Below the pieces are notes generated by a model. It was not told where the DNA came from. It saw nothing but the letters and a program-made list of their open reading frames with translations, and did no database searches. From positions 1 through 64,000 of the forward strand of contig NZ_CAJYHX010000020.1 of the NCBI RefSeq assembly GCF_913774285.1: 64,000 bases of DNA. Direction: 5' to 3'. This document shows positions 17,254 to 25,872 of the stretch, piece after piece; within the stretch, counting starts at the first letter, position 1, and the number at the start of each line of letters is the position of its first letter. Source of the DNA: an uncultured Sphingomonas sp. GTDB taxonomy: Bacteria > Pseudomonadota > Alphaproteobacteria > Sphingomonadales > Sphingomonadaceae. The position numbers were made by a program, and so were the translations under genes.

Positions 17254-19080
17254 TTACCAGCCCTGCGGCTGGCCCTTGTTCTGCTCGTCCAGCCACTTCT
17301 TGAGCGGCGCGAAATATTCCATCATCGCCTTGCCCGAGATCTCGCGGCTGCCGGTGAAGGTCTGCAGCGCGTCGGGCCAGGGCTTGGAGGCGCCCATCTC
17401 CAGCATCTTGTTCAGCCGCGCGCCGACTTCCTTGTTGCCGTAGAAGCTGCAGCGATGCAGCGGGCCCTTCCAGCCCGACTGGTCGCACGCCGCCTTGTAG
17501 AACTGGAACTGAAGCAGCCGCGCGAGGAAGTAGCGCGTATAGGGCACGCTGCCGGCGACGTGATACTTGGCGCCCGCATCGAACTTGGTCTCGTCGCGCG
17601 CCACCGGCGGCACGATGCCCTGATACTGGAGGCGCAGCTTGTTCCAGCCTGCCTCATACTGGTTCGCGGGGATGGTGCCGTCGAAGATCTGCCAGCGATA
17701 TTTGTCGACAAGCAGGCCGAACGGCAGGAACGCCACCTTGTCCATCGCCTGGCGGAGCAGCAGGCCGATATCCTTGTCGGCGCTCGGCACCTGGGCGCGA
17801 TCGAGCAGGCCGATCTGCACCAGATATTCGGGCGTGATCGAAAGTGCGACGAAATCGCCGATCGCCTCGTGGAAACCGTCATTCGCGCCGTTGCGATACA
17901 GCGCCGGCTGCGCCTGATAGGCGCGCTGGTAGTAATTATGGCCGAGCTCGTGGTGGATCGTGACGAAATCGTCCGAATTCACCTTGATGCACATCTTGAT
18001 GCGGACGTCGTTCTTCTCGTCGATGTCCCAGGCCGAGGCGTGGCACAGCACTTCGCGATCCGCGGGCTTCACGAACAGTGAGCGTTCCCAGAAGGTGCCC
18101 GGCAGCGCTGCGAAGCCGAGCGAGGAGTAGAAGCCCTCGCCGGTCTGAACCATCTTCTTCCAGTCGTAGTTCTTGGCCTTGAGCAGGTCGCCCACATCAT
18201 AGCCGAGGTCGCCGGCGCCCTTGGGCGCGACCACGTCGTAGATATTGCCCCATTCCTGCGCCCACATGTTGCCGAGCAGGTCGGCGCGGATCGGGCCGGT
18301 CTTGGCCTGCACCGCGTCGCCGTACTTCTCGTTCAGCTTGTGACGCACATAGGTGTGGAGCGCGACGTAGAGCGGCTTTACTTCATTCCAAAGCTTGTCG
18401 GTCATCGCCGCGAATTCGGCCGGCGGCATGTCATAGCCCGAGCGCCACAGCGCGCCGGTGTCGGCAAAGCCCAGTTCCTTGGCACCCTGGTTCGCGATGC
18501 CGACCAGCTTGGTGTAGTCGGGGCGCATCGGCGCGCCGACATTGTCGTTCCAGCTGACCCACATCTCCTTGAGCTCGTTAGGGTCGCGGCTGGTGCCCAT
18601 CGCGGCTTCGATGTCGCTGCCGTTGATCGGCTTGCCGCCGCGCGTGCCCTTTCCCTTCGCGTAGAAGGAGCCGAGCTTGGTCGAGATATCGCTCAGCTGC
18701 TGGGCGGCGCCCGGCGTGGTCGGCGCAGGCAGCACCAAAGCGGCGCGGAGCATGGTCAGCTGGCGCTGCTGCTCCGTGGTCAGGCCCGGCGCCTTCTGGA
18801 GGCGGGCGGCGTCGAGCGCGAAACGGACCGCCATCTCGGTGCCCTTGGCGCCGTAATCGGCAGCAAGCGCGTCGGTATCGTCGGTGATGTAGGTGGCGTT
18901 GACCCAGGCGACGCGCTGCGCGGTCAGGTTGAACGCCGTCATCTCCTGCTGGGCACGATCGAGGAAGGCGGCAGCTTCGGACGCGGTCGGCGCGGCGGCG
19001 GGCGTCGTGCTGGTCTGCGACTGGGCGGGCGCGGCGAGCATCGCGGCGAGCGCCGCGAGCGAAAGGCCGGTACGGATCAT
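17254..19080 (-). CDS. M2 family (ACE-like) peptidyl-dipeptidase
   Basis: This 608-aa protein is a secreted zinc metallopeptidase of family M2, related to angiotensin-converting enzyme, which removes C-terminal dipeptides. It starts with a signal peptide (MIRTGLSLAALAAMLAAPAQ). The zinc site is HHELGHNYYQ, with HELGH as the HExxH motif, and the third ligand is in HEAIGDFVALS. The single-domain length is normal for bacterial members. The ATG at 19080 begins the signal peptide; the frame is open further upstream but that part has no family resemblance. A peptide-scavenging role in the periplasm is likely. Confidence 0.93.
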   Translation of the reverse strand: MIRTGLSLAALAAMLAAPAQSQTSTTPAAAPTASEAAAFLDRAQQEMTAFNLTAQRVAWVNATYITDDTDALAADYGAKGTEMAVRFALDAARLQKAPGLTTEQQRQLTMLRAALVLPAPTTPGAAQQLSDISTKLGSFYAKGKGTRGGKPINGSDIEAAMGTSRDPNELKEMWVSWNDNVGAPMRPDYTKLVGIANQGAKELGFADTGALWRSGYDMPPAEFAAMTDKLWNEVKPLYVALHTYVRHKLNEKYGDAVQAKTGPIRADLLGNMWAQEWGNIYDVVAPKGAGDLGYDVGDLLKAKNYDWKKMVQTGEGFYSSLGFAALPGTFWERSLFVKPADREVLCHASAWDIDEKNDVRIKMCIKVNSDDFVTIHHELGHNYYQRAYQAQPALYRNGANDGFHEAIGDFVALSITPEYLVQIGLLDRAQVPSADKDIGLLLRQAMDKVAFLPFGLLVDKYRWQIFDGTIPANQYEAGWNKLRLQYQGIVPPVARDETKFDAGAKYHVAGSVPYTRYFLARLLQFQFYKAACDQSGWKGPLHRCSFYGNKEVGARLNKMLEMGASKPWPDALQTFTGSREISGKAMMEYFAPLKKWLDEQNKGQPQGW

Positions 19081-19139
19081 GATGCTAAGTCCCCGGAAAA
19101 CATGAATGGCGCGGACCCTGCCGCGCCACCCCTCCCCCG

Positions 19140-19901
19140 TCAACCAGCGAGGAACTCCACCAGCGCATCGCCGAGCTCGGGCCGGGTGACCGCGCTCATG
19201 TGATTGCCCGGAATTTCGACGAACAGGCCATAGGGCAGCAGGTCCGCCACTTCCTTGGCCGAGCCGTTGTCGTAGTCCTCGGCGCCCGAGATCACCGCGG
19301 TGGGCTGGGTGATCGCCGCGATCTCGTCGCGCGGCGTGTCGACAAAGGTGTCGAGGATGCGCAGCAGCGCGACGGGATCGCCCTTGGTGGTCTTGAGGAA
19401 CGCCTCGGTGAGCCATTCGGAGCTGCCGCGCTGGAAGCTGCCGAGATTGGTCAGCACCCGGTGGAAATAGGCGCCCCGCCCCTTGGTCGCGACCAGCCCG
19501 TCGAGGCCCATGCCCGAGAGCACCACCTTGTCCGGCGTGGCGCCGTTGGCGAGCATCCGCACCACCGTGCGCGCGCCGAGCGAATAGCCGCCCAGGTCAT
19601 AGTCGGCGAGACCGAGATGTTCGATCAGCGCGAAATTGTCGCGCATCAGCACGTCGGGCGGATAGGCGGCGGGATCGTGCGGCTTGGCGCTGTGCCCATG
19701 CGCGCGCAGATCGGGCAGGATCACCCGCCGTCCGCGCGCGGCGAGCTTTGCGGCATGGCCGTATTTGACCCAGTTGACCTCGGCATTGGAGAAATAGCCG
19801 TGGATCAGCACCACAGGGCGCCCCGCCCCCATCTCGGTCCAGGCGATCTCCTGCCCGTCGAAGCTGGCGAAGCGGTGCGTTTCAGTCGGGTAGTCGGCCA
19901 A
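19140..19901 (-). CDS. Alpha/beta hydrolase
   Basis: This 253-aa protein has an alpha/beta-hydrolase fold. The oxyanion-hole motif is VLIHGYFSNAEVNW, the nucleophile elbow is GGYSLGAR (Ser) and the catalytic His is in EIPGNHMSAV. The Asp is probably in SGAEDYDN. Substrate is unknown; esterase or epoxide-hydrolase-like activity is possible. No ATG fits; the TTG at 19901 is preceded by GGATGG and would make the gene overlap the end of the GFA gene by 20 bases. The upstream in-frame extension lies wholly inside that gene and is rejected. Confidence 0.82.
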   Translation of the reverse strand: MADYPTETHRFASFDGQEIAWTEMGAGRPVVLIHGYFSNAEVNWVKYGHAAKLAARGRRVILPDLRAHGHSAKPHDPAAYPPDVLMRDNFALIEHLGLADYDLGGYSLGARTVVRMLANGATPDKVVLSGMGLDGLVATKGRGAYFHRVLTNLGSFQRGSSEWLTEAFLKTTKGDPVALLRILDTFVDTPRDEIAAITQPTAVISGAEDYDNGSAKEVADLLPYGLFVEIPGNHMSAVTRPELGDALVEFLAG

Positions 19902-20325
19902 TGCTGTCCATCCATCGTTTGACGACGTTCGGGTTGTCCTCGGTGCGGTATCGGGGCAGCGCGGTCGTGTCGAGCCACTGTTCGTGCATGCTCTCCACGG
20001 CGTAGTTGTGGCGAGGCTGGAACCGGCCCGGCGCATCGAAGCTGCCGATCGTCAGGTCCATGGTCTCGCCGTCGAGAAACTCGAAGGTTAGCGGCGTGCC
20101 GCAGTTCCGGCAGAAACCGCGCTCGGCGATCGGCGAGGAGCGGTAGCGGTCGGGCTGTCGCTCCCAGGTCACGTTCGCCTTGGCCACGCCCTTGAACGCG
20201 ATCGAGACGCCGCCGGTGGCGCGCTGGCAAATGCGGCAATGGCAGAGATAAGCATCGTCATTGTCGATTTGCACCCGGTAGCGAACGCGACCGCACTGGC
20301 ATCCACCTGTGACTTCTTCGCCCAT
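19882..20325 (-). CDS. GFA family zinc protein
   Basis: This 147-aa protein belongs to the GFA (glutathione-dependent formaldehyde-activating enzyme-like, CENP-V) family. Zinc-binding Cys motifs are visible: GGCQCGRVRY near the N-terminus, CHCRICQRATGG, and FCRNCGTPL. The family includes S-hydroxymethylglutathione synthase, but most members have no proven reaction. The ATG has GAGGAG upstream. The alpha/beta hydrolase gene overlaps its 3' end, so the two are probably co-translated and may act in one detoxification step, which is inference. Confidence 0.88.
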   Translation of the reverse strand: MGEEVTGGCQCGRVRYRVQIDNDDAYLCHCRICQRATGGVSIAFKGVAKANVTWERQPDRYRSSPIAERGFCRNCGTPLTFEFLDGETMDLTIGSFDAPGRFQPRHNYAVESMHEQWLDTTALPRYRTEDNPNVVKRWMDSIGRLPD

Positions 20326-20418
20326 CGTCTACTCCTCGCGAAACAGCCCCGTGCGTAACGCACAAGTCTCCGTACTTGCCCTTAGGTCATGCGCAACCCG
20401 CCGACCCGACCCCTGCAC

Positions 20419-20424
20419 TATAAT
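20419..20424 (+). promoter_or_regulatory. Consensus -10 box before the chemoreceptor gene
   Basis: A perfect TATAAT lies 63 bases upstream of the chosen chemoreceptor ATG. No good -35 is seen at the right distance. A 13-base perfect palindrome (GTGCGTAACGCAC, 20351-20363) lies further upstream and could be an operator. Confidence 0.35.
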
Positions 20425-20487
20425 GAATACGGAGATTACCGCATTGAGCGCATCTTGGCGCCGCGGGGCCATTTTGACGGGATCGAC

Positions 20488-22338
20488 ATGCTCAAGCGCT
20501 TTCACAACCTTTCGCTCGCCTCCAAGACGACGGTCCTTGCCGTCGGCGGCATGCTCCTGCTCGCCGTCGCGACCTTCTTCGTCGCCGATCGCGCGCTGAT
20601 GCAGCAGGCCGCGCAGACCGCGGCCGAGCGCCAGGAAGTGAACATGCGCGTCGCGTGGAGTGTGCTCAAGGGCTATGGCGCGGACTTCCGTGTCGACGGT
20701 GACAACCTCTATGTGGGCAGCCACAAGCTCAACAATTCAGACGCACCGGTCGACGAAGTGAAGCGCCTCGTCGGCGGCACCGCGACGATCTTTCGCGGCG
20801 ACATGCGCGTTGCGACCAACGTCATGAAGGAAGACGGCAGCCGCGCGGTGGGCACGCCGCTCGCCCGCAACGCCGCCTATGAGACGGTGCTCGTCAAGGG
20901 CCAGCCCTATCGCGGCAAGGCCGATATCCTCGGCAAGCCCTTCTTCACCGGCTATGACCCGATCAAGGATGCCTCGGGCAAGACGATCGGCATCCTGTTC
21001 GTCGGCATTCCCGAAAGCGACGTGATGGGTGCGATCGGTGGCGCGCGCTGGACGCTGGCACTGTCGGCGGCGCTGATCTCGCTGCTCGTCGCAGGCGCCG
21101 CCTGGTATGCCGGCCGCCGCATGTTCTCGCCGCTGGTGCAGATGACCGCCGCGATGCGCGCGCTCGCCGCCGGCAAGGTCGACATCGCCATCCCCGAACA
21201 TGCCGCCACCGACGAGATCGGCGCGATGGCCGAGGCGCTCCAGCATTTCCGCACCTCCGAAATCGCCCGCCAGCAGGCCGAAAGCCGCGACCGCGAGGCC
21301 GAGGCAGCGCGTGAGCATGCGATGGAGGTACTCGGCCAGGCCCTCGCCAAGGTCGCGGGCGGCGACCTGACCGCGGACATCGGCCATGATTTCCCCACGG
21401 ACTATGCCAAGCTCGCCGACCATTTCCGCTCGGCGATCGGCAGCCTGCGCGAGCTGATCGGGACGGTGCTGGAGGGTACCGCCTCGATCCGCACCGGCTC
21501 GAACGAAATCGCCAGCGCGTCCGAGGATCTGGCCCGCCGCACCGAAGGCAACGCCGCCAGCCTCGAACAGACCGCTGCCGCAATCACCCAGATGAACCAG
21601 CGGATCGACGCTACTGCCGCCGCCGCCGGGGTGACGGTGGAGCGCGCCGACCAGGCCATCGGCGTCGTCGGATCGGGCCGCGCTACCGCGGACGAGGCGG
21701 TGCAGGCGATGACGCGCGTGTCGGACAGCGCCAAGGGCATCGACAGCGTGATCGAAGGTCTCGACAAGATCGCGTTTCAGACTCGCGTTCTCGCGATGAA
21801 CGCCGCGGTCGAAGCCGGCCGCGCGGGCGAAGCGGGTCGCGGCTTCGCGGTCGTCGCCGACCTCGTCTCGGCCCTCGCCATGCGCGCCGAGGAAGAGGCA
21901 AAGCGCGCTCGCGACCAGCTCACCGTCACCCAGTCCGAAGTCGTTGTCGCGCGCGGCGCGGTCGAACGGGTGGACAACGCCCTTGCCGCCATCGTCGACA
22001 CGGTCGGCGAGGTTCACCAGCTGCTCGGCGGCATCGCGGCGGACAACCGTGCCCAGTCGAGTGCAATCCGCGAGATCAGCAGCGCGATCGGCGACATGGA
22101 CCGCGCGACCCAGCAGAATGCCGCAATGGTCGAGGAGACCTCGGCCGCAGCACGCCAGCTCACCGAGCAGGTCGCGCGGCTCGATGCCCATGCCGCGACC
22201 TTCCAGACCGGTGGCCAGCAAGCACCGCTACGCAGGCCGGTCCTGCCGTCGCAATCGGCAGCGGCCAGAGCGTCGGGCGGCACCCGCGCCGTTCCGGTCC
22301 AGGCCATGGCCGATGGCGACGACTGGGCCAGCTTCTAG
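20488..22338 (+). CDS. Methyl-accepting chemotaxis protein
   Basis: This 616-aa chemoreceptor has TM1 (about residues 13-34), a periplasmic Cache-type sensor (about 35-186; GYDPIKDASGKTIGILFVGI is typical of single-Cache proteins), TM2 (187-208), HAMP (209-262) and a cytoplasmic signalling domain. The hairpin tip is KIAFQTRVLAMNAAVEAGRA then GEAGRGFAVVADLV, close to the family consensus. The last residues DWASF fit the xWxxF pentapeptide that tethers CheR or CheB. I chose the ATG at 20488 because it begins TM1 cleanly and lies after a TATAAT box; the frame is open from 20389. Ligand is unknown. No che genes are in the window. Confidence 0.92.
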   Translation: MLKRFHNLSLASKTTVLAVGGMLLLAVATFFVADRALMQQAAQTAAERQEVNMRVAWSVLKGYGADFRVDGDNLYVGSHKLNNSDAPVDEVKRLVGGTATIFRGDMRVATNVMKEDGSRAVGTPLARNAAYETVLVKGQPYRGKADILGKPFFTGYDPIKDASGKTIGILFVGIPESDVMGAIGGARWTLALSAALISLLVAGAAWYAGRRMFSPLVQMTAAMRALAAGKVDIAIPEHAATDEIGAMAEALQHFRTSEIARQQAESRDREAEAAREHAMEVLGQALAKVAGGDLTADIGHDFPTDYAKLADHFRSAIGSLRELIGTVLEGTASIRTGSNEIASASEDLARRTEGNAASLEQTAAAITQMNQRIDATAAAAGVTVERADQAIGVVGSGRATADEAVQAMTRVSDSAKGIDSVIEGLDKIAFQTRVLAMNAAVEAGRAGEAGRGFAVVADLVSALAMRAEEEAKRARDQLTVTQSEVVVARGAVERVDNALAAIVDTVGEVHQLLGGIAADNRAQSSAIREISSAIGDMDRATQQNAAMVEETSAAARQLTEQVARLDAHAATFQTGGQQAPLRRPVLPSQSAAARASGGTRAVPVQAMADGDDWASF

Positions 22339-22359
22339 GCCACCTGAACTGCACAAAGG

Positions 22360-22391
22360 AAAAGCGCGCCGGCAGTGCCTGGCGCGCTTTT
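22360..22391 (+). terminator. Rho-independent terminator after the chemoreceptor gene
   Basis: AAAAGCGCGCC (22360-22370) pairs perfectly with GGCGCGCTTTT (22381-22391) across a 10-base loop, 21 bases after the stop. A-rich 5' and T-rich 3' arms make a classic bidirectional terminator between convergent genes. Confidence 0.85.
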
Positions 22392-22445
22392 ACCTTTTCA
22401 GCTGGGGCGAGAGCGGATCGGGACTACGACCCGCTCGCTCGCCGT

Positions 22446-22802
22446 TCAGCGAGACGCGATATGCTGGCGCTGGCTCAGATAGCGCAACCCGGTCTGCGCA
22501 ATGGCGTGCGAACCGGCGACGCGATCGGTCGTCACCGTCATCGGCACGTCGTCCTTCTGCAGCACCTGCTGGTACAGCGCGCGCGCTTCGTCGACCCGGC
22601 CGGTGGCATAATAGACGGCGGCAAGATTCAGCTGCAACTCGGGGCGCTGGTCGAGGCGCATCTGGTTGAGGAGCTTCTGCTCCGCCGTAGCATAGGAACC
22701 GGTCATGATTTCGCGGGCCGCGAGGTTGCTGTCCTGGGCGAACGCCGGCGAAGCCAGGGCCAGGAGGGACACCGCGGCCGCAGCGACAAGTTTGATCGAC
22801 AT
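22446..22802 (-). CDS. Secreted TPR protein
   Basis: This 118-aa protein has a signal peptide (MSIKLVAAAAVSLLALASPAFA) followed by one or two tetratricopeptide-type helices (LQLNLAAVYYATGRVDEARA is the clearest repeat). It ends in a charged tail. It is probably periplasmic and binds another protein. The ATG follows AAAGGAGAG. It is transcribed alone. Short signal-peptide-plus-TPR proteins are common in sphingomonads but have no assigned function. Confidence 0.75.
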   Translation of the reverse strand: MSIKLVAAAAVSLLALASPAFAQDSNLAAREIMTGSYATAEQKLLNQMRLDQRPELQLNLAAVYYATGRVDEARALYQQVLQKDDVPMTVTTDRVAGSHAIAQTGLRYLSQRQHIASR

Positions 22803-23020
22803 AACGCTCTCCTTTCAGTCGTTACACCAAGGTTGCATTTTTATGACACTTGGATGACTGATAGGTGACATGTTCGCGACATGCTCGCAACCCCGCATTT
22901 GCGCCTAGGAGCGGTGGCGATCGTTTGCCGGTCGGGGCGCCGTGGAGGGCGTTCAACCACCGGCGCACACGTACAGAAGAATGCGCGCGCGCCTGCTGCC
23001 CAGCGGCTTGACCGAGGCAC

Positions 23021-23049
23021 AAAAAAAGGCGGCCCCGAAGGGCCGCCTT
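23021..23049 (-). terminator. Terminator of the tonB-exb operon
   Basis: On the minus strand AAGGCGGCCC (23049-23040 side) pairs with the complementary arm at 23026-23035 across a CGAA-type tetraloop, followed by a run of seven T residues (complement of 23021-23027). This is a textbook intrinsic terminator 28 bases after the last exbD stop. Confidence 0.9.
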
Positions 23050-23076
23050 CCCAAAATACCCTGACCGCGCCGCGGA

Positions 23077-23502
23077 TCAGAAATCGTTGCGGTACTGCTC
23101 GTTGCCGACGAAGCCGAGCTTCGTGACGTTCGCCCGCTTGATGATCGCCAGCACGCGATCGACCACGTCGTAGCGTGCTGCCGGATCCGGCTGGAAGTGC
23201 AGCTCGGGTTCCGGCGAACGCTGCAGCGATGCGTCCAGATACTGGCGCAGCATCACGTCGTTGATCGGCATGCTGTTCCAGAACACCTGGCCCTGCGCGT
23301 CGATATAGACCTTGTTCTTGTCCGGCTCGACGGGCTGCGAAGGGTTGCTGCTCGGCTGCGGCAGGTCGACCTTCACCGCATGCGTCTGGACCGGAATGGT
23401 GATGATGAACATGATGAGGAGCACGAGCATGACGTCGATCAACGGCGTCGTGTTCATGTCCATCATCGGCTCGCCGTCATCACGGCCTGCGCTCATTGCC
23501 AT
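23077..23502 (-). CDS. exbD: ExbD/TolR family biopolymer transport protein (second copy)
   Basis: This 141-aa protein is an ExbD/TolR stator subunit. It has one N-terminal TM helix (PLIDVMLVLLIMFIITIPV) whose Asp is the proton-carrying residue, then a periplasmic domain (KVYIDAQGQVFWNSMPIND, then a C-terminal LGFVGNEQYRNDF). The start MAMSAGRDDGEPMMDMNTTP is typical. AAGGAG lies seven bases before the ATG. It is the last gene of the tonB-exbB-exbD-exbD operon, 26 bases after the first exbD. The two ExbD proteins differ in their periplasmic halves, so they probably form a mixed stator rather than being simple duplicates. Confidence 0.92.
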   Translation of the reverse strand: MAMSAGRDDGEPMMDMNTTPLIDVMLVLLIMFIITIPVQTHAVKVDLPQPSSNPSQPVEPDKNKVYIDAQGQVFWNSMPINDVMLRQYLDASLQRSPEPELHFQPDPAARYDVVDRVLAIIKRANVTKLGFVGNEQYRNDF

Positions 23503-23528
23503 TGTCGTAACTCCTTAAGCGAGGCCGT

Positions 23529-24008
23529 TCAGAGCCGGGCAGTGTTGGAACCGGGTTCCGGTTCCGAGATGAAGCCGACCTTCACGAACCCTGCCATCTG
23601 CATCGTGTAGATGGTGCCGCCGATGCAGCGATAGGGCGTGTTGACGTCACCGCGGATGTGAACTTCGGGAAGTTCGAGACCTGCGGCGTTCGGGCCACCC
23701 TGACGGTCGATTTCGGCCTTCAGCTTGGCAACCGCCTTGTCGAGCAGCTCGGTGTGGTTGACCCGGGTCAGACCCCAGTAGATCTCACAACCGTCCGGAC
23801 CGCCCTTGACCGAGAGCGAGACGTTCTCCGGCTTCGTGGTCGTCGGTTCGAACTGCACCTTCGGCAACGCGAGGTCGATCGTCTGGACCACAACGGGAAC
23901 GGCGATGAGGAAGATGATCAGAAGAACCAGCATCACGTCCACGAGGGGCGTGGTGTTGATGTCCGACATCGGTGCGTCGTCGCCGCCGCTGCCTGTGCTA
24001 ATCGCCAT
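23529..24008 (-). CDS. exbD: ExbD/TolR family biopolymer transport protein (first copy)
   Basis: This 159-aa ExbD paralogue has the TM helix PLVDVMLVLLIIFLIAVPVV with the essential Asp. The periplasmic part is longer than in its neighbour and contains two Cys (DGCEIYWG and YRCIGGTIY), which could form a disulfide. It ends with FVKVGFISEPEPG. It follows exbB after an 83-base gap. GAGGATAGG is its ribosome site. Together with ExbB it turns proton flow into TonB motion. Confidence 0.92.
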   Translation of the reverse strand: MAISTGSGGDDAPMSDINTTPLVDVMLVLLIIFLIAVPVVVQTIDLALPKVQFEPTTTKPENVSLSVKGGPDGCEIYWGLTRVNHTELLDKAVAKLKAEIDRQGGPNAAGLELPEVHIRGDVNTPYRCIGGTIYTMQMAGFVKVGFISEPEPGSNTARL

Positions 24009-24091
24009 TGGGCGCTATCCTATCCTCTTGTGCGCCGGATCGCGATCCGGCGGCAGGGCTACGCCACATGCGCAGCCCTGCGACCTTGGTC

Positions 24092-24895
24092 TTACGGGCG
24101 GGTCGGGGCGCCGCCGGTCTGGCCAGCGGTCGTGGTCGCCGGCTTCGCAGCGGCGGCAACGGCCGGCTTCTTCGCAGCAGCGGCAGTCGCCGGCTTCACG
24201 CGGCCGTCCGAGGCCAGATAGCCGAGCACGTCGTTCGAGAACGCGTTCAGGTTCTCGGCGATCGCCTTGTTGCGGCGCTGCAGGAAGTTGAAGGCGAGCA
24301 CGGCCGGCACGGCGACGACGAGGCCGAGTGCGGTCATGATGAGCGCTTCACCGACCGGGCCGGCGACGGCGTCGATCGAAGCCTGACCGGCCGAACCGAT
24401 CTTGATGAGCGCGCGGTAGATGCCGATAACGGTACCGAACAGACCGATGAACGGCGAGGTCGCACCGACGGTCGCGAGGAAGGCGAGACCGCCGCCCAGC
24501 GCCGAGTTGATCGAACCTTCCGAACGGGCCAGCGAACCGTGCAGCCAGTCATGCGCTTCGACCGGATCGGTCAGCAGCTTGTACTGCTCCTGGGCTTCCA
24601 GGCCGTCATCGACGATCTGGCGGTAGGCCGAGTTCTTCTCGAGCTTGGCAGCGCCTTCGCGCAGGCTCGACGAGCTCCAGAAGGTAGCGCGGACGCGCTT
24701 CGCCTGGTTGATGATCTTCTGCTGCTCGAACAGCTTGGTGAAGAGGATGTAGAGCGACACGAAGAGCATGAGCACCAGGATGGTGAACACCGACTGCGAG
24801 ATCAGGCCGCCTTCCTTCAGCGCCTGCTGGAGGCCGTAGGGGCTTTCGCCGCCCTTAGCTGCGGCGGCACCGGCAGCGAGAATGGTCGTGAGCAT
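24092..24895 (-). CDS. exbB: ExbB/TolQ family proton channel protein
   Basis: This 267-aa inner-membrane protein is the ExbB channel subunit that powers TonB. It has a first TM near residues 32-52 (SQSVFTILVLMLFVSLYIL). The conserved MotA/ExbB block is ATVGATSPFIGLFGTVIGIY, followed by a third hydrophobic segment (GLVVAVPAVLAFNFL). The C-terminus has an Ala/Lys/Pro-rich tail (KPATAAAAKKPAVAAAAKP) not typical of E. coli ExbB. The gene lies between tonB and the two exbD genes. Confidence 0.93.
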   Translation of the reverse strand: MLTTILAAGAAAAKGGESPYGLQQALKEGGLISQSVFTILVLMLFVSLYILFTKLFEQQKIINQAKRVRATFWSSSSLREGAAKLEKNSAYRQIVDDGLEAQEQYKLLTDPVEAHDWLHGSLARSEGSINSALGGGLAFLATVGATSPFIGLFGTVIGIYRALIKIGSAGQASIDAVAGPVGEALIMTALGLVVAVPAVLAFNFLQRRNKAIAENLNAFSNDVLGYLASDGRVKPATAAAAKKPAVAAAAKPATTTAGQTGGAPTRP

Positions 24896-24970
24896 TTTGG
24901 GTCTTTCCTCTAAAAGATAGCTTCTTGCGCAAGCCGGTCCGCCTTGCCCGGCGGACCGGAAACCGGAGAG

Positions 24971-25645
24971 TTACTTCTGGATCTGCCACCTGAACCGGTT
25001 GCTGTACGCAGCCGGAATCTTGGCGCCGCTCGCGTCCTCGGCCGGATCGAAGCGTGCGCGGCGCTTGAGCAGGTTGCACGCCTGGCTATCCAGACGGCTC
25101 GAGCCGCTCGACGACGTGATCGTGCACGAGACCACCCTGCCCGACGCGTCGACGTCGAGGCGGAAGCCGGTGACACCCTCTTCACCCGCGCGCTGCGACT
25201 CCGACGGATAATCGTCGTTCGTCACCCACGAACCCGGGGGCGTACGCGGCTTGAGCGCCTTTGCGATACGCGGCGGGGCCGGCGGCGCAGGGGGAGCCGG
25301 CGGCGCGGGAGGCGCAGGCGGCGCGACCGGCGGCGGCGGCGGGATGATGTTGGTGGTGGCGACTTGCGGCGCAGGCGACACCGTCTGCACGACGGCCGGC
25401 GGCGTCACGACCTGGGTCGGCGGCGGCGGCACGGGCGTGTCGGGCGGTGGCGGCGGCGGCGGAATCTCCTCCGGCGGGGGCGGCGGCTCTTCGACCTCGA
25501 AGGTCTTCAGCTCTTCCGCCTTCTTCTTGATATATTGGTATGCCAGACCTGTGACGAAGGCATAACCCATGCCAGCCACGATGATAGCGACGATTACGAT
25601 CGCTACCACACGACTGCCACTTACATTCCGGTCAGCGTAAGCCAT
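24971..25645 (-). CDS. tonB: TonB energy transducer
   Basis: This 224-aa protein is TonB, which links the ExbB/ExbD motor to outer-membrane receptors. One TM anchor is near the N-terminus (VVAIVIVAIIVAGMGYAFV). A long periplasm-spanning Pro-rich stretch follows, acidic and proline-rich first (EVEEPPPPPEEIPPPPPPP) and then five APP repeats. The C-terminal TonB domain carries SQRAGEEGVTGFRLDVDASG and ends NRFRWQIQK. Two Cys (SCTITSSSG, ACNLLKRR) lie in that domain. It is the first gene of the operon. I see no Fur-box-like sequence upstream. Confidence 0.93.
   Translation of the reverse strand: MAYADRNVSGSRVVAIVIVAIIVAGMGYAFVTGLAYQYIKKKAEELKTFEVEEPPPPPEEIPPPPPPPDTPVPPPPTQVVTPPAVVQTVSPAPQVATTNIIPPPPPVAPPAPPAPPAPPAPPAPPRIAKALKPRTPPGSWVTNDDYPSESQRAGEEGVTGFRLDVDASGRVVSCTITSSSGSSRLDSQACNLLKRRARFDPAEDASGAKIPAAYSNRFRWQIQK
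25279..25329 (-). repeat. In-frame proline repeat in tonB
   Basis: About five tandem 9-base units encode Ala-Pro-Pro repeats in the TonB linker. Such GC-rich tandem repeats can change length by slippage in steps of three residues, altering linker length without a frameshift. Confidence 0.6.
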
Positions 25646-25872
25646 TCGGCAACGTCACTCCCTCTAATCCTGCTTGCGACCCTGGCCGGCTGGCAGCCGC
25701 GCACAAGTCCGCTCGCCTCGGGTCACACTGCGCCCCTGATGGCGAGAGCACCGAGTCTGTATCGTGGGCCTTCCGACGACGCAAACTCTTTGTCGGACGA
25801 ATTGGTCGTACAATGCGCCCATGGCAGAATTATTTCTGTATAAGATCGGCACAATCCGGTACCGGCACCGGC

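Noticed and set aside
24008..24913. A 301-codon frame opposite exbB
   Set aside because: Composition is typical of an antisense shadow and exbB is unmistakable on the other strand.
25646..25872. Fur box upstream of tonB
   Set aside because: No sequence resembling the 19-base GATAAT-type palindrome is visible in the gap.
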